The notes under the pieces are model-generated. The model searched no databases. It saw only the letters and a list, made by a program, of their open reading frames with translations, and was not told the origin of the DNA. The translations under genes were made by a program, and so were the position numbers. Below are positions 54,146 to 63,627 of a DNA stretch of 64,000 nt, piece by piece. This DNA comes from Verrucomicrobiia bacterium (GTDB lineage Bacteria; Verrucomicrobiota; Verrucomicrobiia; Verrucomicrobiales; Akkermansiaceae). Numbering within the stretch: position 1 is the first letter of the stretch; every line of letters begins with the position of its first letter. Location: contig JAUIJD010000008.1 of assembly GCA_030431475.1 (NCBI GenBank), positions 45,474 through 109,473 of the forward strand. The letters run 5' to 3'.

Positions 54146-55573
54146 ATGAGCCAGCGCATCATCATCGATCCGGTCACCCGTATCGAGGGCCACGCCAAGA
54201 TCAGCATCTTCCTCGATGACAAGGGCGACGTTTCCGACGCCCAGTTCCACGTCGTCGAGTTCCGCGGCTTCGAGAAGTTCTGCGAGGGCCGGATGCTGTG
54301 GGAGATGCCCGCCATCACCGCCCGCACCTGCGGCATCTGCCCCGTCAGCCACCTGCTCGCCTCGTCCAAGGCCAGCGACGAGATCCTCGCCGTCAAGGTG
54401 CCGCCGGCCGCCGACAAGCTGCGCCGGCTGATGAATCTCGGCCAGCTCACCCAGAGCCACGCGTTGAGCTTCTTCCACCTCAGCGCACCCGACTTTCTCA
54501 TCGGCTGGGACGCCCCGATCGCCAAGCGCAACATCATCGGCATCGTTCAGGAGAATCCCGAGCTCGCCCGCGCCGGCATCCGCCTGCGACAGTTCGGCCA
54601 GGAAATCATCGAGTTCCTCGGCGGCAAGAAGGTCCACCCGTCGTGGGCCGTGCCCGGCGGGGTCCGCAGCGGACTTTCGAAGGAACACCGCGACGTGATC
54701 GTTTCGAAGCTTCCGGAATCCTACGACACCACCCGCGCCGCGCTCGACCTGTTCAAGAAGGTCATCGCCGAGCACCCCGAGGACGTCGAGAAGATCGGCA
54801 AGTTCGACTCGCTCTTCATGGCCCTCGTCGCCCCCGACGGCGAATGGGAGCACCACGGCGGACTGCTGCGCTTCACCGACAGCAAGGGCGGGATCGTCGC
54901 CGACAAGATCAGCGCCCAGGATTACTCCGACCACATTGGCGAGGCGGTCCAGTCCTCGTCCTACCTGAAGTCGCCCTACTACAAGCCGCTCGGCTTCCCC
55001 GATGGCATGTATCGCGTCGGCCCGTTGGCCCGCCTCAACGTCGCCGACCGCATGGGCACGCCCCAGGCCGACGCCGAACTCGAGGAGTACCGCGCCGCCT
55101 GGGGCGGCCGCGCCGTGACCTCGTGCTACCTCTACCACTACGCGCGCCTGATCGAGATCCTCGCCTGCCTCGAGCGGATCGAGAAGCTGATGGATGACCC
55201 CGACATCTTCTCCGACCACCTGCGCGCCGAGGCCGGCATCAACCAGCTCCGCGGCGTCGGCGTCAGCGAGGCTCCGCGCGGCACCCTATTCCACGACTAC
55301 ACCGTCGATCGCAACGGCGTGATCCAGTCGGTGAACATGATCATCGCCACCGGCCAGAACAACCTGGCCATGAACCGCTCGTGCCTCGAGATCGCCCGCA
55401 ACTACATCGACGGCCCCGAGATCCCCGAGCACGTGCTCAACCGCGTCGAGCACGGCATCCGCAACTTCGACCCCTGCCTGAGCTGCTCGACCCACGCCGT
55501 CGGCCAGATGCCCATGCGGATCCAGCTGATCGGCCCGGGGGGTGAGATTCTCGACGAAAAACGTCGTGACTGA
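54146..55573 (+). CDS. hoxH: [NiFe] hydrogenase large subunit HoxH
   Basis: A 475-residue catalytic subunit. The nickel-iron site is bound by the L1 motif [11 protein letters not shown] and the L2 motif DPCLSCSTH. The tail after the L2 histidine ([20 protein letters not shown]) is the peptide removed during maturation; the protease gene follows immediately. It oxidises H2 or reduces protons. There are 45 non-coding bases between hoxY and hoxH. Confidence 0.96.
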   Translation: MSQRIIIDPVTRIEGHAKISIFLDDKGDVSDAQFHVVEFRGFEKFCEGRMLWEMPAITARTCGICPVSHLLASSKASDEILAVKVPPAADKLRRLMNLGQLTQSHALSFFHLSAPDFLIGWDAPIAKRNIIGIVQENPELARAGIRLRQFGQEIIEFLGGKKVHPSWAVPGGVRSGLSKEHRDVIVSKLPESYDTTRAALDLFKKVIAEHPEDVEKIGKFDSLFMALVAPDGEWEHHGGLLRFTDSKGGIVADKISAQDYSDHIGEAVQSSSYLKSPYYKPLGFPDGMYRVGPLARLNVADRMGTPQADAELEEYRAAWGGRAVTSCYLYHYARLIEILACLERIEKLMDDPDIFSDHLRAEAGINQLRGVGVSEAPRGTLFHDYTVDRNGVIQSVNMIIATGQNNLAMNRSCLEIARNYIDGPEIPEHVLNRVEHGIRNFDPCLSCSTHAVGQMPMRIQLIGPGGEILDEKRRD

Positions 55574-55576
55574 ATC

Positions 55577-56017
55577 GTGAGCGGGCTGCTTGTCATTGGC
55601 TACGGCAACCCGCTCCGCGGTGACGATGGCGCCGGACCTGAGGCCGCCCGTCGGGTGGAACGACTCGGCCTTCCCGGCGTCATCGTCATCGAAACCCACC
55701 AGCTCCTTCCCGAGCACGCCGAGGTGCTGTCCAACCACGACCGGGTCGTCTTCATTGACGCCCACATCGACCTCGCCCGCGAGGAGATCGATATCTCGCC
55801 GGTGAACCTTGCGGACAACCCGCAGATCGGATCCCACGCCAGCGATCCCGCATCGCTGCTTGCTCTCGCCAAGGCCCTCTACGGCCGCGCCCCCGAAGCC
55901 ACCCTCATCGCCCTCCCCGCCCGCGACTTCGACCTCCGCGAAGGGCTGTCCCCCCTCGCGGAAAGTGCGGTCGAGCAGGCGATCACTCATGTTCGCTCCT
56001 TTTCTCGAGTCGCCTGA
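55577..56017 (+). CDS. hoxW: hydrogenase maturation protease (HoxW-like)
   Basis: A 146-residue protease starting with GTG 3 bases after hoxH. The family pattern is visible: VIGYGNPLRGDDGAGPEAAR (nickel-binding acid), VIETHQLLPEHAEVL (family HQL/ELAE region) and VVFIDAHID. It should clip the C-terminal tail of HoxH after metal insertion. Position and size fit HoxW. Confidence 0.9.
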   Translation: MSGLLVIGYGNPLRGDDGAGPEAARRVERLGLPGVIVIETHQLLPEHAEVLSNHDRVVFIDAHIDLAREEIDISPVNLADNPQIGSHASDPASLLALAKALYGRAPEATLIALPARDFDLREGLSPLAESAVEQAITHVRSFSRVA

Positions 56018-56108
56018 GCTGCAGCCATTCTCTGCCGGAGTCCGGGTGCTCCCCTTCCACTTCGCCCTTCTCACCCGCTGTCCCGACTTCATGCTCGGCC
56101 TCCGATGA
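55989..56108 (+). CDS. possible 39-residue ORF bridging hoxW and hypF
   Basis: A short frame from ATG 55989 (MFAPFLESPELQPFSAGVRV) that begins inside hoxW and ends in the hypF start codon (ATGA). Such an overlap could couple hypF translation to hoxW across an otherwise 87-base gap. The peptide has no recognised domain and may be only a coupling device or chance. Confidence 0.25.
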   Translation: MFAPFLESPELQPFSAGVRVLPFHFALLTRCPDFMLGLR

Positions 56109-58384
56109 AGCCCGCGCGCACCCGCCTCCGCCTGACCGTCCGCGGTCTGGTCCAGGGTGTCGGCTTCCGGCCCTTCATTCATCGGCTCGCCACCTCGCTC
56201 GACCTCGCAGGTCGGGTCTGGAACGACGGCCACGGCGTGATCATCGAAGTGGAGGGAATCCCCGAAAGCGCCCGGAGTTTCCTCCTCGGGATCGAATCCG
56301 GGAAACCGCCGCACGCCGCCATCCACTCGCTGGAGCCGCAGTGGCTCGAGCCCTGCGGCCTGCACGGTTTCGAGATCCTCCCCAGCCCCACCGACGGCCG
56401 CCGCAGCGCGCTGGTCCTGCCCGACATCGCGACCTGCCCCGACTGCCTGCGCGAGATCCTCGACCCCGCCGACCGCCGCTTCGGCTACCCATTCACCAAC
56501 TGCACGAACTGCGGCCCCCGATTCTCCATCATCGAATCAACACCCTACGACCGGCCTCGTACTTCGATGAAGGCTTTCCCGATGTGCGGGGCCTGCCGCG
56601 CCGAGTATGCCGATCCGGAGAACCGACGCTTCCACGCCCAGCCGAACGCCTGCCCCGACTGCGGACCGCGGCTCTCGCTCGTCGATCCCTCCGGCACCGC
56701 CCTCCCCGGCGACCCGATCGAGTCCACCGCCACCGCGCTCCTCGAGGGATCGATCGTGGCCGTGAAGGGCGTCGGCGGCTTCCACCTGATGGCGCGCGCC
56801 GACGACCCCGACGCGGTCCGCCGTCTCCGCCGGCGGAAGCACCGCGAAGAGAAGCCCTTCGCCCTGCTCGTTCCGGATCTTGAGACCACCCGCCGGATGG
56901 GACGCATCGGCGCCCTCGAAGAACGCCTGCTGCGGTCCCCGGAAGCCCCCATCGTGCTCCTCGAGCGAGCCCCCGGAGCCGACGATCTCATCGCCGCGGA
57001 AGTCGCTCCCGGCGCTCCCATGCTCGGCATCATGCTCCCGAGCAATCCCCTCCACCACCTGCTCACCCGCCACGTCGGCGTCCCGCTCGTCGCCACCAGC
57101 GGCAACCTCAGCGACGAGCCGATCTGCACCGACAATGCCGAAGCGCTGCAACGGCTCGGCGGCATTGCGGATCTTTTCCTGCTCCACGACCGACCCATCG
57201 TCCGCCATGTCGATGACTCCATCGTCCGCGTCCTCCTCGGCCGCGAGACCGTGCTCCGGCGTGCCCGCGGCTACGCCCCCCTGCCCGTCTCCTGGAAAGG
57301 GGAAGCCGGCATCCTCGCCACCGGACCGCAGCTGAAGAACACGGTCGCCATCTCCACCGAGGACCACGTGTTCCTCAGCCAGCACCTGGGTGACCTGGAA
57401 ACCGAGCCCGCCGTCGAAGCCCACGAGCAGGCCCTCGACGCTCTCGTCCGGCTGTTCGACCAGACACCGACACGGGTCGCCACCGATCTCCACCCCGACT
57501 ACCGCTCGACGCGGACCGCGGAGAACGCCGGCCACCCCGTGACGTGCATCCAGCATCACCACGCCCACGCTCTCGCCTGCATGGCCGAGAACGAGATCGA
57601 GTCCCCCGCGCTGGCGATCGTCTGGGACGGCACCGGCTACGGCACCGACGGCACCATCTGGGGCGGCGAGTTCCTGCGCATCACCGGTGATGGCTTCGAG
57701 CGCCTCGCCCACTTGCGACCCTTCCCCCTGCCCGGTGGCGACCGCGCCGCCCGCGAACCCCGCCGCAGCCTCGCCGGCATGCTCCACGAGGTCGGGCGCT
57801 TCGAACTCCTCGGCGACCGCTTCTCGCCGTCCGAAAAGCGCCTGCTCGGCGACGCGCTGCGAAAGGGAATCGGCACCGTGACCACCACCAGCGCCGGCCG
57901 TCTGGTCGATGGGGTGACGTCGCTTCTCGGCATCCGCCACATCTCCCACTACGAGGCCCAGAGCGCGACGGCTCTCGAGTTCTCCGCCGCCGCGGCGACC
58001 GGGGTGGAGCCGCTGCCGGTCGTCGTGGACCGGAGCCGGAGTCCATGGGTCCTGGACTGGGAGCCGTGGGTGGTTGCCCTGCACGACGGCGTCGAGCGGG
58101 GAGACGACATCTCCCTCCTCGCCCGACGCTTCCTGGACAGCCTCATCGACGGCTGCGTCGAGGTCGCCCGACGGTCCGGCGAACCCCGGATTGTCCTGAG
58201 CGGCGGATGCTTCCAGAACCGCCTGCTCCTCGAGGGCACCGTGGGCCGGCTCCGGCAGGCCGGCCTTCAGCCGTTCTGGCACCAGCGCGTGCCGCCGAAT
58301 GACGGAGGCGTCGCCCTCGGACAAATCGTGGGCGCCTCGCTTCAGAAGAGATTGCCCACGGCCAGTTCGTTCAGACCGCGATAG
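56105..58384 (+). CDS. hypF: carbamoyltransferase HypF (hydrogenase maturation)
   Basis: A 759-residue protein with all HypF parts: an acylphosphatase domain (VRGLVQGVGFRPFIHRLA), two zinc-finger-like CxxC pairs (CPDCLREIL; CTNCGPRFS; CGACRAEY; CPDCGPRLS), a YrdC-like domain (GSIVAVKGVGGFHLMARADD; LVATSGNLSDEPI), and a Kae1-like C-terminal domain (QHHHAHALACMAENE; WDGTGYGTDG). It supplies the CN groups of the active-site iron from carbamoyl phosphate. The other hyp genes are not in the window. Its 3' end overlaps the convergent cold-shock/DUF1294 gene by 43 bases. Confidence 0.95.
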   Translation: MKPARTRLRLTVRGLVQGVGFRPFIHRLATSLDLAGRVWNDGHGVIIEVEGIPESARSFLLGIESGKPPHAAIHSLEPQWLEPCGLHGFEILPSPTDGRRSALVLPDIATCPDCLREILDPADRRFGYPFTNCTNCGPRFSIIESTPYDRPRTSMKAFPMCGACRAEYADPENRRFHAQPNACPDCGPRLSLVDPSGTALPGDPIESTATALLEGSIVAVKGVGGFHLMARADDPDAVRRLRRRKHREEKPFALLVPDLETTRRMGRIGALEERLLRSPEAPIVLLERAPGADDLIAAEVAPGAPMLGIMLPSNPLHHLLTRHVGVPLVATSGNLSDEPICTDNAEALQRLGGIADLFLLHDRPIVRHVDDSIVRVLLGRETVLRRARGYAPLPVSWKGEAGILATGPQLKNTVAISTEDHVFLSQHLGDLETEPAVEAHEQALDALVRLFDQTPTRVATDLHPDYRSTRTAENAGHPVTCIQHHHAHALACMAENEIESPALAIVWDGTGYGTDGTIWGGEFLRITGDGFERLAHLRPFPLPGGDRAAREPRRSLAGMLHEVGRFELLGDRFSPSEKRLLGDALRKGIGTVTTTSAGRLVDGVTSLLGIRHISHYEAQSATALEFSAAAATGVEPLPVVVDRSRSPWVLDWEPWVVALHDGVERGDDISLLARRFLDSLIDGCVEVARRSGEPRIVLSGGCFQNRLLLEGTVGRLRQAGLQPFWHQRVPPNDGGVALGQIVGASLQKRLPTASSFRPR

Positions 58385-58965
58385 AGGAAGCCGCCGAAAA
58401 TCAGGTCCAGCGCGAACAACTCATGGACCAGCACGATGGCCCAGAACAGCCCCTGGTAGCCGTTCTTCGAGATCTTGTGGCGCAAGACCCTCTGTCCGAG
58501 GAAGGATCCGGGCCACCCGCCGAACAACTCGAACAGGTGGAGCGTCGCCTCCGGAACCCGCGAGTGCGAGGTGATCGCATAGCGCTTGTCCAGCCACAGC
58601 AGCAGTCCCGCCATCGACGAGGTGCAGGCGACGCAGAAGGCGATCCACCAGAGACTCAGCAGATTCAGGAGCGCCGGAAGCGCCATGGCCGGCAGGATCG
58701 ACAGCAGCGCCAACTCGAGGAGGTGTCGCCAGCGGAGGACGCTGCCGGATGCCAGCAGCCGGATATTCTCCGCACACGGCCTCCCTTTCGAGTCCTGCCC
58801 CATGTCGAAGGACACCGGATCCCCCTCCTCCGGCCAGCGGGCACGATCGATGAAATTGCTGATGTGGAGGAAGACCCGTCCGTCACCCGCATCGGCGAAA
58901 CCGAACGGGCTCTTCGGCTTCCATTCGATGATGACCCCGGAATGACTGTCGACGCTCGCCCGCAC
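58342..58965 (-). CDS. cold-shock domain + DUF1294 membrane protein
   Basis: A 207-residue protein with a GTG start. Residues 8-70 form a cold-shock-like OB fold (GVIIEWKPKSPFGFADAGDG, RVFLHISNF, DPVSFDMG). Then come membrane helices (LLELALLSILPAMALPALLN; WWIAFCVACTSSMAGLLLWL) and the DUF1294 core (WLDKRYAITSHSRVPEATLH, GGWPGSFLGQRVLRHK). Proteins with this CSD-DUF1294 order are widespread, but their role is unknown. It is convergent with hypF, overlapping it by 43 bases. Confidence 0.9.
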   Translation of the reverse strand: MRASVDSHSGVIIEWKPKSPFGFADAGDGRVFLHISNFIDRARWPEEGDPVSFDMGQDSKGRPCAENIRLLASGSVLRWRHLLELALLSILPAMALPALLNLLSLWWIAFCVACTSSMAGLLLWLDKRYAITSHSRVPEATLHLFELFGGWPGSFLGQRVLRHKISKNGYQGLFWAIVLVHELFALDLIFGGFLYRGLNELAVGNLF

Positions 58966-59044
58966 ATCGAAAAAATACTTTCGGGATCATGATATTCAAG
59001 TGCGTTCGACTAACAGTCTCCTCCCGATGCTCCGGCCCCCGTTT

Positions 59045-62000
59045 CTAGCCCAAATCCGCCGACTCGGGGCGGGCGTAGGGGCGGAAGGTTTCCACCGTCC
59101 CAAGGGATTCGTCATACAGCAGAGCGCGATGCAGCCCCAGATTGCCCGCCGCCGGGCTGTCGATCAGGGCCGCGGAATCATTGGCACTCATCTGGTAAAG
59201 CACGCGCATCTGGAAGTCCGCCATCGCCTTGCGGGGGATCCAACGTCCGACGTTGTTCCAAGTGTCCACGGAGGCCAGCAAATGAAGCCCCGCCGGCGCC
59301 CCCTCGCTGATCAACTCGAGGAACACCTTCGCCGGACTCGCCCCGCCGGACGACGGTTCGTCGAATGAGAAGCTGAAGTCCTCCTCCTGACGGAGGCCCT
59401 TGAAACGCTGAAGGTCGCGGATGAAGACGAACACCTCCTCGTCGCCGCCGCCTTCGAGCCGCTGCGCGAGATCGTCCATCACGGGGCCCAGTTCGCCCGG
59501 AAGGTGTACCTCCCCCGGATGCTTCAAGCCGCCCACCACCGAGGCGAGGTAGCCGTCGGCACCCTCGGGATCGAGCACGACGAATCGCGCGCCGCCGTCG
59601 GGGAACTGGGCGTCGAGCGACAGCAGGGCGCCGCCCATCAACGCCTTCATCCGTTCCTCGCCCTGACCCACCGCGAGCAGGTTCGCCCCGCTCTGACGCC
59701 GGAAGACCGCCGCCGTCGGGCCCTTGATCGAGTTGGGAGCTCCCAGCCACGCCTTGGCGGCCTCGGGTTTCCCGGTCGGAGGATTCGCGACCAACTCGGC
59801 GAGCGGCTCGTTGTCCCGGAGGTCGGCCGGCGCGTTGCCCTCGAACACCACCGGTGCCGGCATCCGCAGGCCGCGCTGCGACGCCATCTGCGACAACTCC
59901 TCGAGCTTCGCGTTCCGCTCCTCCTCCGAAAGCCATACCGTCTGGAACGGACTGTTCGCCGCCACCGCCCCGGCGTTGTCGTTGTAGATCCCCTCACCCG
60001 GCCGCGTCAGCAGGCGTGGCGCCGGATTGTCGTCGTCCATGATCAGGTAGGCGTCGGCCTCGTTGCACTGGAGTGCGATGCGGATGACCATCTGCCCGAG
60101 CGTCGCCCGGGCCAGCGTGTAGGCACCCCCGAGCGTCTGGGACCCGAGGATCGCGTGGATCCCGAAGGCCCGCCCCTGGCGCACGATGCGGTCGAGCAGC
60201 AGCGAGGCCTCCTGCCCCACCCCGTCGTCCTCGGTGAAGAACTCCTGGAACTCGTCGATCAGCAGCAGGGTGCGGGGCAGCGGCTGCCCGGTCGCCTTGC
60301 GGTATCCCGCGACGTCCTGCGCGCCGCATTCGCGGAAAAGCTCCCCGCGGCGCCGAAGCTCCTCGTCCACCCGGTGCAGGACGCTGAGGCCGAACTCGCG
60401 GTCGCTCTCGATCGCCACCACGCGGGCGTGCGGCAGGCGCTTGCTGCCGTAGCACTTGAACTCGACCCCCTTCTTGAAATCGACGAGGTAGAACTCCACC
60501 TCCTCCGGACTGCAGTGCAGCGCGAGATTGGTGATCATCACGTGAAACAGCGTCGATTTGCCCGACCCCGTCTTGCCCGCGATGAGGGCATGCTGACGCG
60601 TCCCCTTGCCCATGGCGAGATACTGGAGCTTCTTCGCCCCGGTCCGTCCGATGGGGACCCGCAGCTCCCCGCCGGTCTCCTCCGACCACCATTCGCCTTC
60701 CGGAGCAATGCTCGAGAACGGCACCTCGATCCGGTTGGAGTCGACACTGGCCTTGCCGAAACGATGGACGAGATCGGTCTCGAGTTTGTCCTCGGGCGCA
60801 CGATCCAGCAGGACCTCGCCCGGCCGGCCGGCCCATCGCCACCCCCCGTCATCCTGCTTCAGGCACAGGCAGGCCCGGCGCAGTTCCGCATCCAGGGCGG
60901 GGTCCGCCAGCGGCTGCTCCAGCTGCACCAGAAGGAACACCCCGCAACGTGCTCCACTCGCCGCGAGACTCCGGAGGCGGGCCATCGCCGTTTCGCTGAA
61001 CCCGGTCGGCAGGCCCGAGATGACCACGAACTGATACTTCTCGGCGATGGTGCCGGCCTGCTCGTTGTACTCCGTGATCGTTGCGTATTCGTTCCGGAGA
61101 TACATCTGGATGACCTTCTCGACGTGCTCGTTGAGCTCGGCCAGGCGTTCCTCGATCTGCTGCGACTGGGTCCAGATCCGCCCGTGGATCAGCGTGTCCT
61201 CGTAGTCCGCCAGATGCATCAGTCCGGCGTGGTCCCGCCCCAGCCCCACCGCATCGATGAAAGTAAAGGCGACCCGCCCCGGAGGATGGGTGGCGAGCAG
61301 ACGGAGCACGATGGCGTTCATCACGTCGGCGGCTTCCCGGGCGTCGCCCTCCAGGAGCAGCGATCCGTGGTCGGGAAACGACAAGGCCAGCGGTGCCTCG
61401 ATCGTCTCCGGCAGGGAAAACCGGTCGCCTTCGGGACAGGGGTCCGCGAGCGCGGCCGGCGAGGTCCGATAGGTCCCGAAGGGAATCACCGACGGTGCCT
61501 CGGACGGCGGCTCCCAATTCTCGAGGAACTCACGCGACCATTCGGGGAAACGCTCGGCCCGTTGGTCGACCAACGACTCCAGCCGGGAGCGGCGCCCGTC
61601 GACCTGAGCCGGCCACTCCTCGGCGATGGCGCCCAGCGCCTTGTCCGCCTCCGCCTCGGATTCGGCGACCTTCTCGAGACGACCGGCCTCGAGCATCTCC
61701 GCATCCCGGCGCAGCCGCTCCTCGTGCCCGGCCATCCGCTCGGCATGCGCGGCCTCGACCCGTGCCATCCGGCGTCGATGCAACCTCTCCTCGACGGCGG
61801 GCAGCCTCGACAACTGCTGCTCGAGTTTCTCCCGCCCCCGCCGGATCCGTTCCTGGGAAGCCGAGTCACTCTCCCGCAGCGTTTCGCTCAGATCTCCGCG
61901 GAGTTTCTCGGTCTCCGCCTGCATCTGCTCCTTCAAGCCCCGCACGCGTTCGATCATCGCGTTCACCCCCGTTGCCCCTGAAAACCGCACCCGCTGCAGC

Positions 62001-62806
62001 GCCTGCGCCAACGCCTTCGCCGGCCCCCACACCGTCGCCAGCGCCACCAGGTAGATCACCATCACCCCTCCCACCGCGATGGCGGCCGTCAGCCACCAGG
62101 ACGAAATCTCTCCGGGACTGCCGGACACCCCGGCCGGCACACCGACGGCCAGCAGGAGAAGCAGCGTCAGCGGCACGAAACGGAAGACCTTCGCCAGCGG
62201 GAGCGCCCGCACCCGGTCGAGGGCTTCGTCCGCGGCCGCCAGGAGCTCGCCCTCGCCGGCCTCCTCGATCCGCACGCCCTGCCCGGCGAGCTTCTTCGAA
62301 ACCCATGGCTTGAATCCCCGCAGATGCCGGCGCGCCTCCGCCGCCATGCCGGCGACCTTCGCCATGTCCTCCTCCGCGCGGCCGCGGAGCGCCACCAACT
62401 CCTCGCTGGCCCGCTCATACTCCGCCTTCAGCTCACCCTGCCGCCGCATGATCTCCGCCTGAACCGATCCCACGCGCTGGTCGCGATCACTGGTGATCTG
62501 GTCCGTCAGCGCCTTGCGGGCCGCGTGATACTTCTCCTCGATCCAAGCCAGCCTCCCTTGGTGCCGCCCTTCGACCTCGTCCCGTTCGTCGGCATGCCGC
62601 GCCTCCAACTCCGCCCGCGCCTGCTCCTGCTCGACCCGCAATGCCTCCTCCTTCGCCTGGACGCCGCGGCGCGCCGCCACCATGGAATTCGTCAGCACCC
62701 CCGCCGCCTCCTTCTCACGGCGGGCGGTCTCCTCGATGAAGGCCTTCATCGCATCGAGTTCCGCCATCACTCCGGCGGGGGCAAGCGGGTCATTCGCAGT
62801 CGGCAT
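59045..62806 (-). CDS. large FtsK/EssC-like membrane ATPase of a type VII-like locus
   Basis: About 1,253 residues from ATG 62806; a TTG at 62818 is also in frame. The N-terminal ~200 residues are coiled coil. Two membrane helices follow (~215-270; FVPLTLLLLLAVGVPAGV; AIAVGGVMVIYLVALATVWG), then another coiled coil (~290-400). Three ATPase-like modules follow. The middle one has an intact Walker A (IAGKTGSGKST, ~745) and Walker B (LLLIDEFQEFF, ~850). The flanking ones are degenerate (LSFPDHGSLLLEGDAREAAD; ANLLAVGQGEERMKALMGG). This multi-module plan recalls EssC/EccC. It probably powers export of the adjacent WXG-like proteins. Overlaps its upstream gene by 17 bases. Confidence 0.8.
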   Translation of the reverse strand: MPTANDPLAPAGVMAELDAMKAFIEETARREKEAAGVLTNSMVAARRGVQAKEEALRVEQEQARAELEARHADERDEVEGRHQGRLAWIEEKYHAARKALTDQITSDRDQRVGSVQAEIMRRQGELKAEYERASEELVALRGRAEEDMAKVAGMAAEARRHLRGFKPWVSKKLAGQGVRIEEAGEGELLAAADEALDRVRALPLAKVFRFVPLTLLLLLAVGVPAGVSGSPGEISSWWLTAAIAVGGVMVIYLVALATVWGPAKALAQALQRVRFSGATGVNAMIERVRGLKEQMQAETEKLRGDLSETLRESDSASQERIRRGREKLEQQLSRLPAVEERLHRRRMARVEAAHAERMAGHEERLRRDAEMLEAGRLEKVAESEAEADKALGAIAEEWPAQVDGRRSRLESLVDQRAERFPEWSREFLENWEPPSEAPSVIPFGTYRTSPAALADPCPEGDRFSLPETIEAPLALSFPDHGSLLLEGDAREAADVMNAIVLRLLATHPPGRVAFTFIDAVGLGRDHAGLMHLADYEDTLIHGRIWTQSQQIEERLAELNEHVEKVIQMYLRNEYATITEYNEQAGTIAEKYQFVVISGLPTGFSETAMARLRSLAASGARCGVFLLVQLEQPLADPALDAELRRACLCLKQDDGGWRWAGRPGEVLLDRAPEDKLETDLVHRFGKASVDSNRIEVPFSSIAPEGEWWSEETGGELRVPIGRTGAKKLQYLAMGKGTRQHALIAGKTGSGKSTLFHVMITNLALHCSPEEVEFYLVDFKKGVEFKCYGSKRLPHARVVAIESDREFGLSVLHRVDEELRRRGELFRECGAQDVAGYRKATGQPLPRTLLLIDEFQEFFTEDDGVGQEASLLLDRIVRQGRAFGIHAILGSQTLGGAYTLARATLGQMVIRIALQCNEADAYLIMDDDNPAPRLLTRPGEGIYNDNAGAVAANSPFQTVWLSEEERNAKLEELSQMASQRGLRMPAPVVFEGNAPADLRDNEPLAELVANPPTGKPEAAKAWLGAPNSIKGPTAAVFRRQSGANLLAVGQGEERMKALMGGALLSLDAQFPDGGARFVVLDPEGADGYLASVVGGLKHPGEVHLPGELGPVMDDLAQRLEGGGDEEVFVFIRDLQRFKGLRQEEDFSFSFDEPSSGGASPAKVFLELISEGAPAGLHLLASVDTWNNVGRWIPRKAMADFQMRVLYQMSANDSAALIDSPAAGNLGLHRALLYDESLGTVETFRPYARPESADLG

Positions 62807-63005
62807 GAATCTTGGCAATGAGTCGTTCCAGTTCGTCCATCACCCTCAAGGCGCGCGAGGCATCCTCGCCCAGCCCCGAAAGGTAGGTCTTTGAAAATTC
62901 GGCCGCCTTGGCGTCCCGCCACGACTCCCGCACCTGGTCCCACCGGACCATCAGCTCGCGTGTCGCGTCGTTGATCGTTCCCTTCGCCGCTCCGGTCGCG
63001 CTCAT
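62790..63005 (-). CDS. small WXG100-like protein
   Basis: A 71-residue helical protein (INDATRELMVRWDQVRESWR, then DAKAAEFSKTYL). The size, the two-helix pattern and the W-D turn near RESWRDAKAAEF resemble ESAT-6/WXG100 proteins, with WRD in place of WXG. It is encoded just before the FtsK/EssC-like ATPase. The ATG overlaps the coiled-coil gene stop in ATGA, and its end overlaps the ATPase start. Confidence 0.65.
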   Translation of the reverse strand: MSATGAAKGTINDATRELMVRWDQVRESWRDAKAAEFSKTYLSGLGEDASRALRVMDELERLIAKIHADCE

Positions 63006-63526
63006 GACGCCTCTCCTTCCTCCGGACCCTTCGTCTCTCTCCGCACCGGCTCACCCAGCCTCGCGGCGTAGTCCGAAAGCGCGCGGATAAGCGCGTCCAG
63101 CGAGCCGATCGCCTTCGGCACATCGTGGGACACCCGCTCCCGCAGGCTGTCGAGCGGGCGCGACGCCGGCTCGACCACCGCGTCGAACTCACGGGCCCAT
63201 TTCTTCGTCCGCCGCAGCTTGCCCTCCGCTTCCTCCAGCAGTCTCCGCGCCTTCTTCACCGCCAGCTGCTGGGCCGAGTGATCGTCCTTCAAGCCGGAGA
63301 ACTTCGAGGTCGAGAGCTCCGCCTCGGCCTGGTCCAGCCGGCGTTGGCAGCGCTTCACCTCGGCCTCCCACGCCATCCTCCGCTCGTAGCTCAGCCACTC
63401 CCGGGTGCGCTTGACCTCGGAGCCGACGTCATCGAGCGCCTGCGTCGTCCGTTGACGATAGCGCACGAGCGCCGCCCGGAAGTCCTCGAGCGCTTCGATG
63501 GAGGTGACGTTTGCCTGGTCTGCCAC
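63002..63526 (-). CDS. coiled-coil protein in the type VII-like locus
   Basis: A 174-residue, almost entirely helical protein starting with GTG (VADQANVTSIEALEDFRAAL). Long heptad-like stretches (RRLDQAEAELSTSKF; QLAVKKARRLLEEAEGKLRR) end in a helical bundle (AIGSLDALIRALSDYAARL). The length and helical content resemble T7SS accessory or substrate proteins. I recognise no named family. It is coupled by ATGA to the following WXG100-like gene. Confidence 0.65.
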   Translation of the reverse strand: MADQANVTSIEALEDFRAALVRYRQRTTQALDDVGSEVKRTREWLSYERRMAWEAEVKRCQRRLDQAEAELSTSKFSGLKDDHSAQQLAVKKARRLLEEAEGKLRRTKKWAREFDAVVEPASRPLDSLRERVSHDVPKAIGSLDALIRALSDYAARLGEPVRRETKGPEEGEAS

Positions 63527-63627
63527 GGCTGCTTTCGACGATTTCGACCGCCTGCCCGAACCCTAACCACTGGCGCCGCCGCCACAAGCGGCAAGCCATG
63601 CCCGGAACGGGACCCCGGTCGGACGCG

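Noticed and set aside
59504..61981. 825-codon plus-strand frame
   Set aside because: Antisense of the FtsK/EssC-like ATPase, whose Walker motifs are clear.
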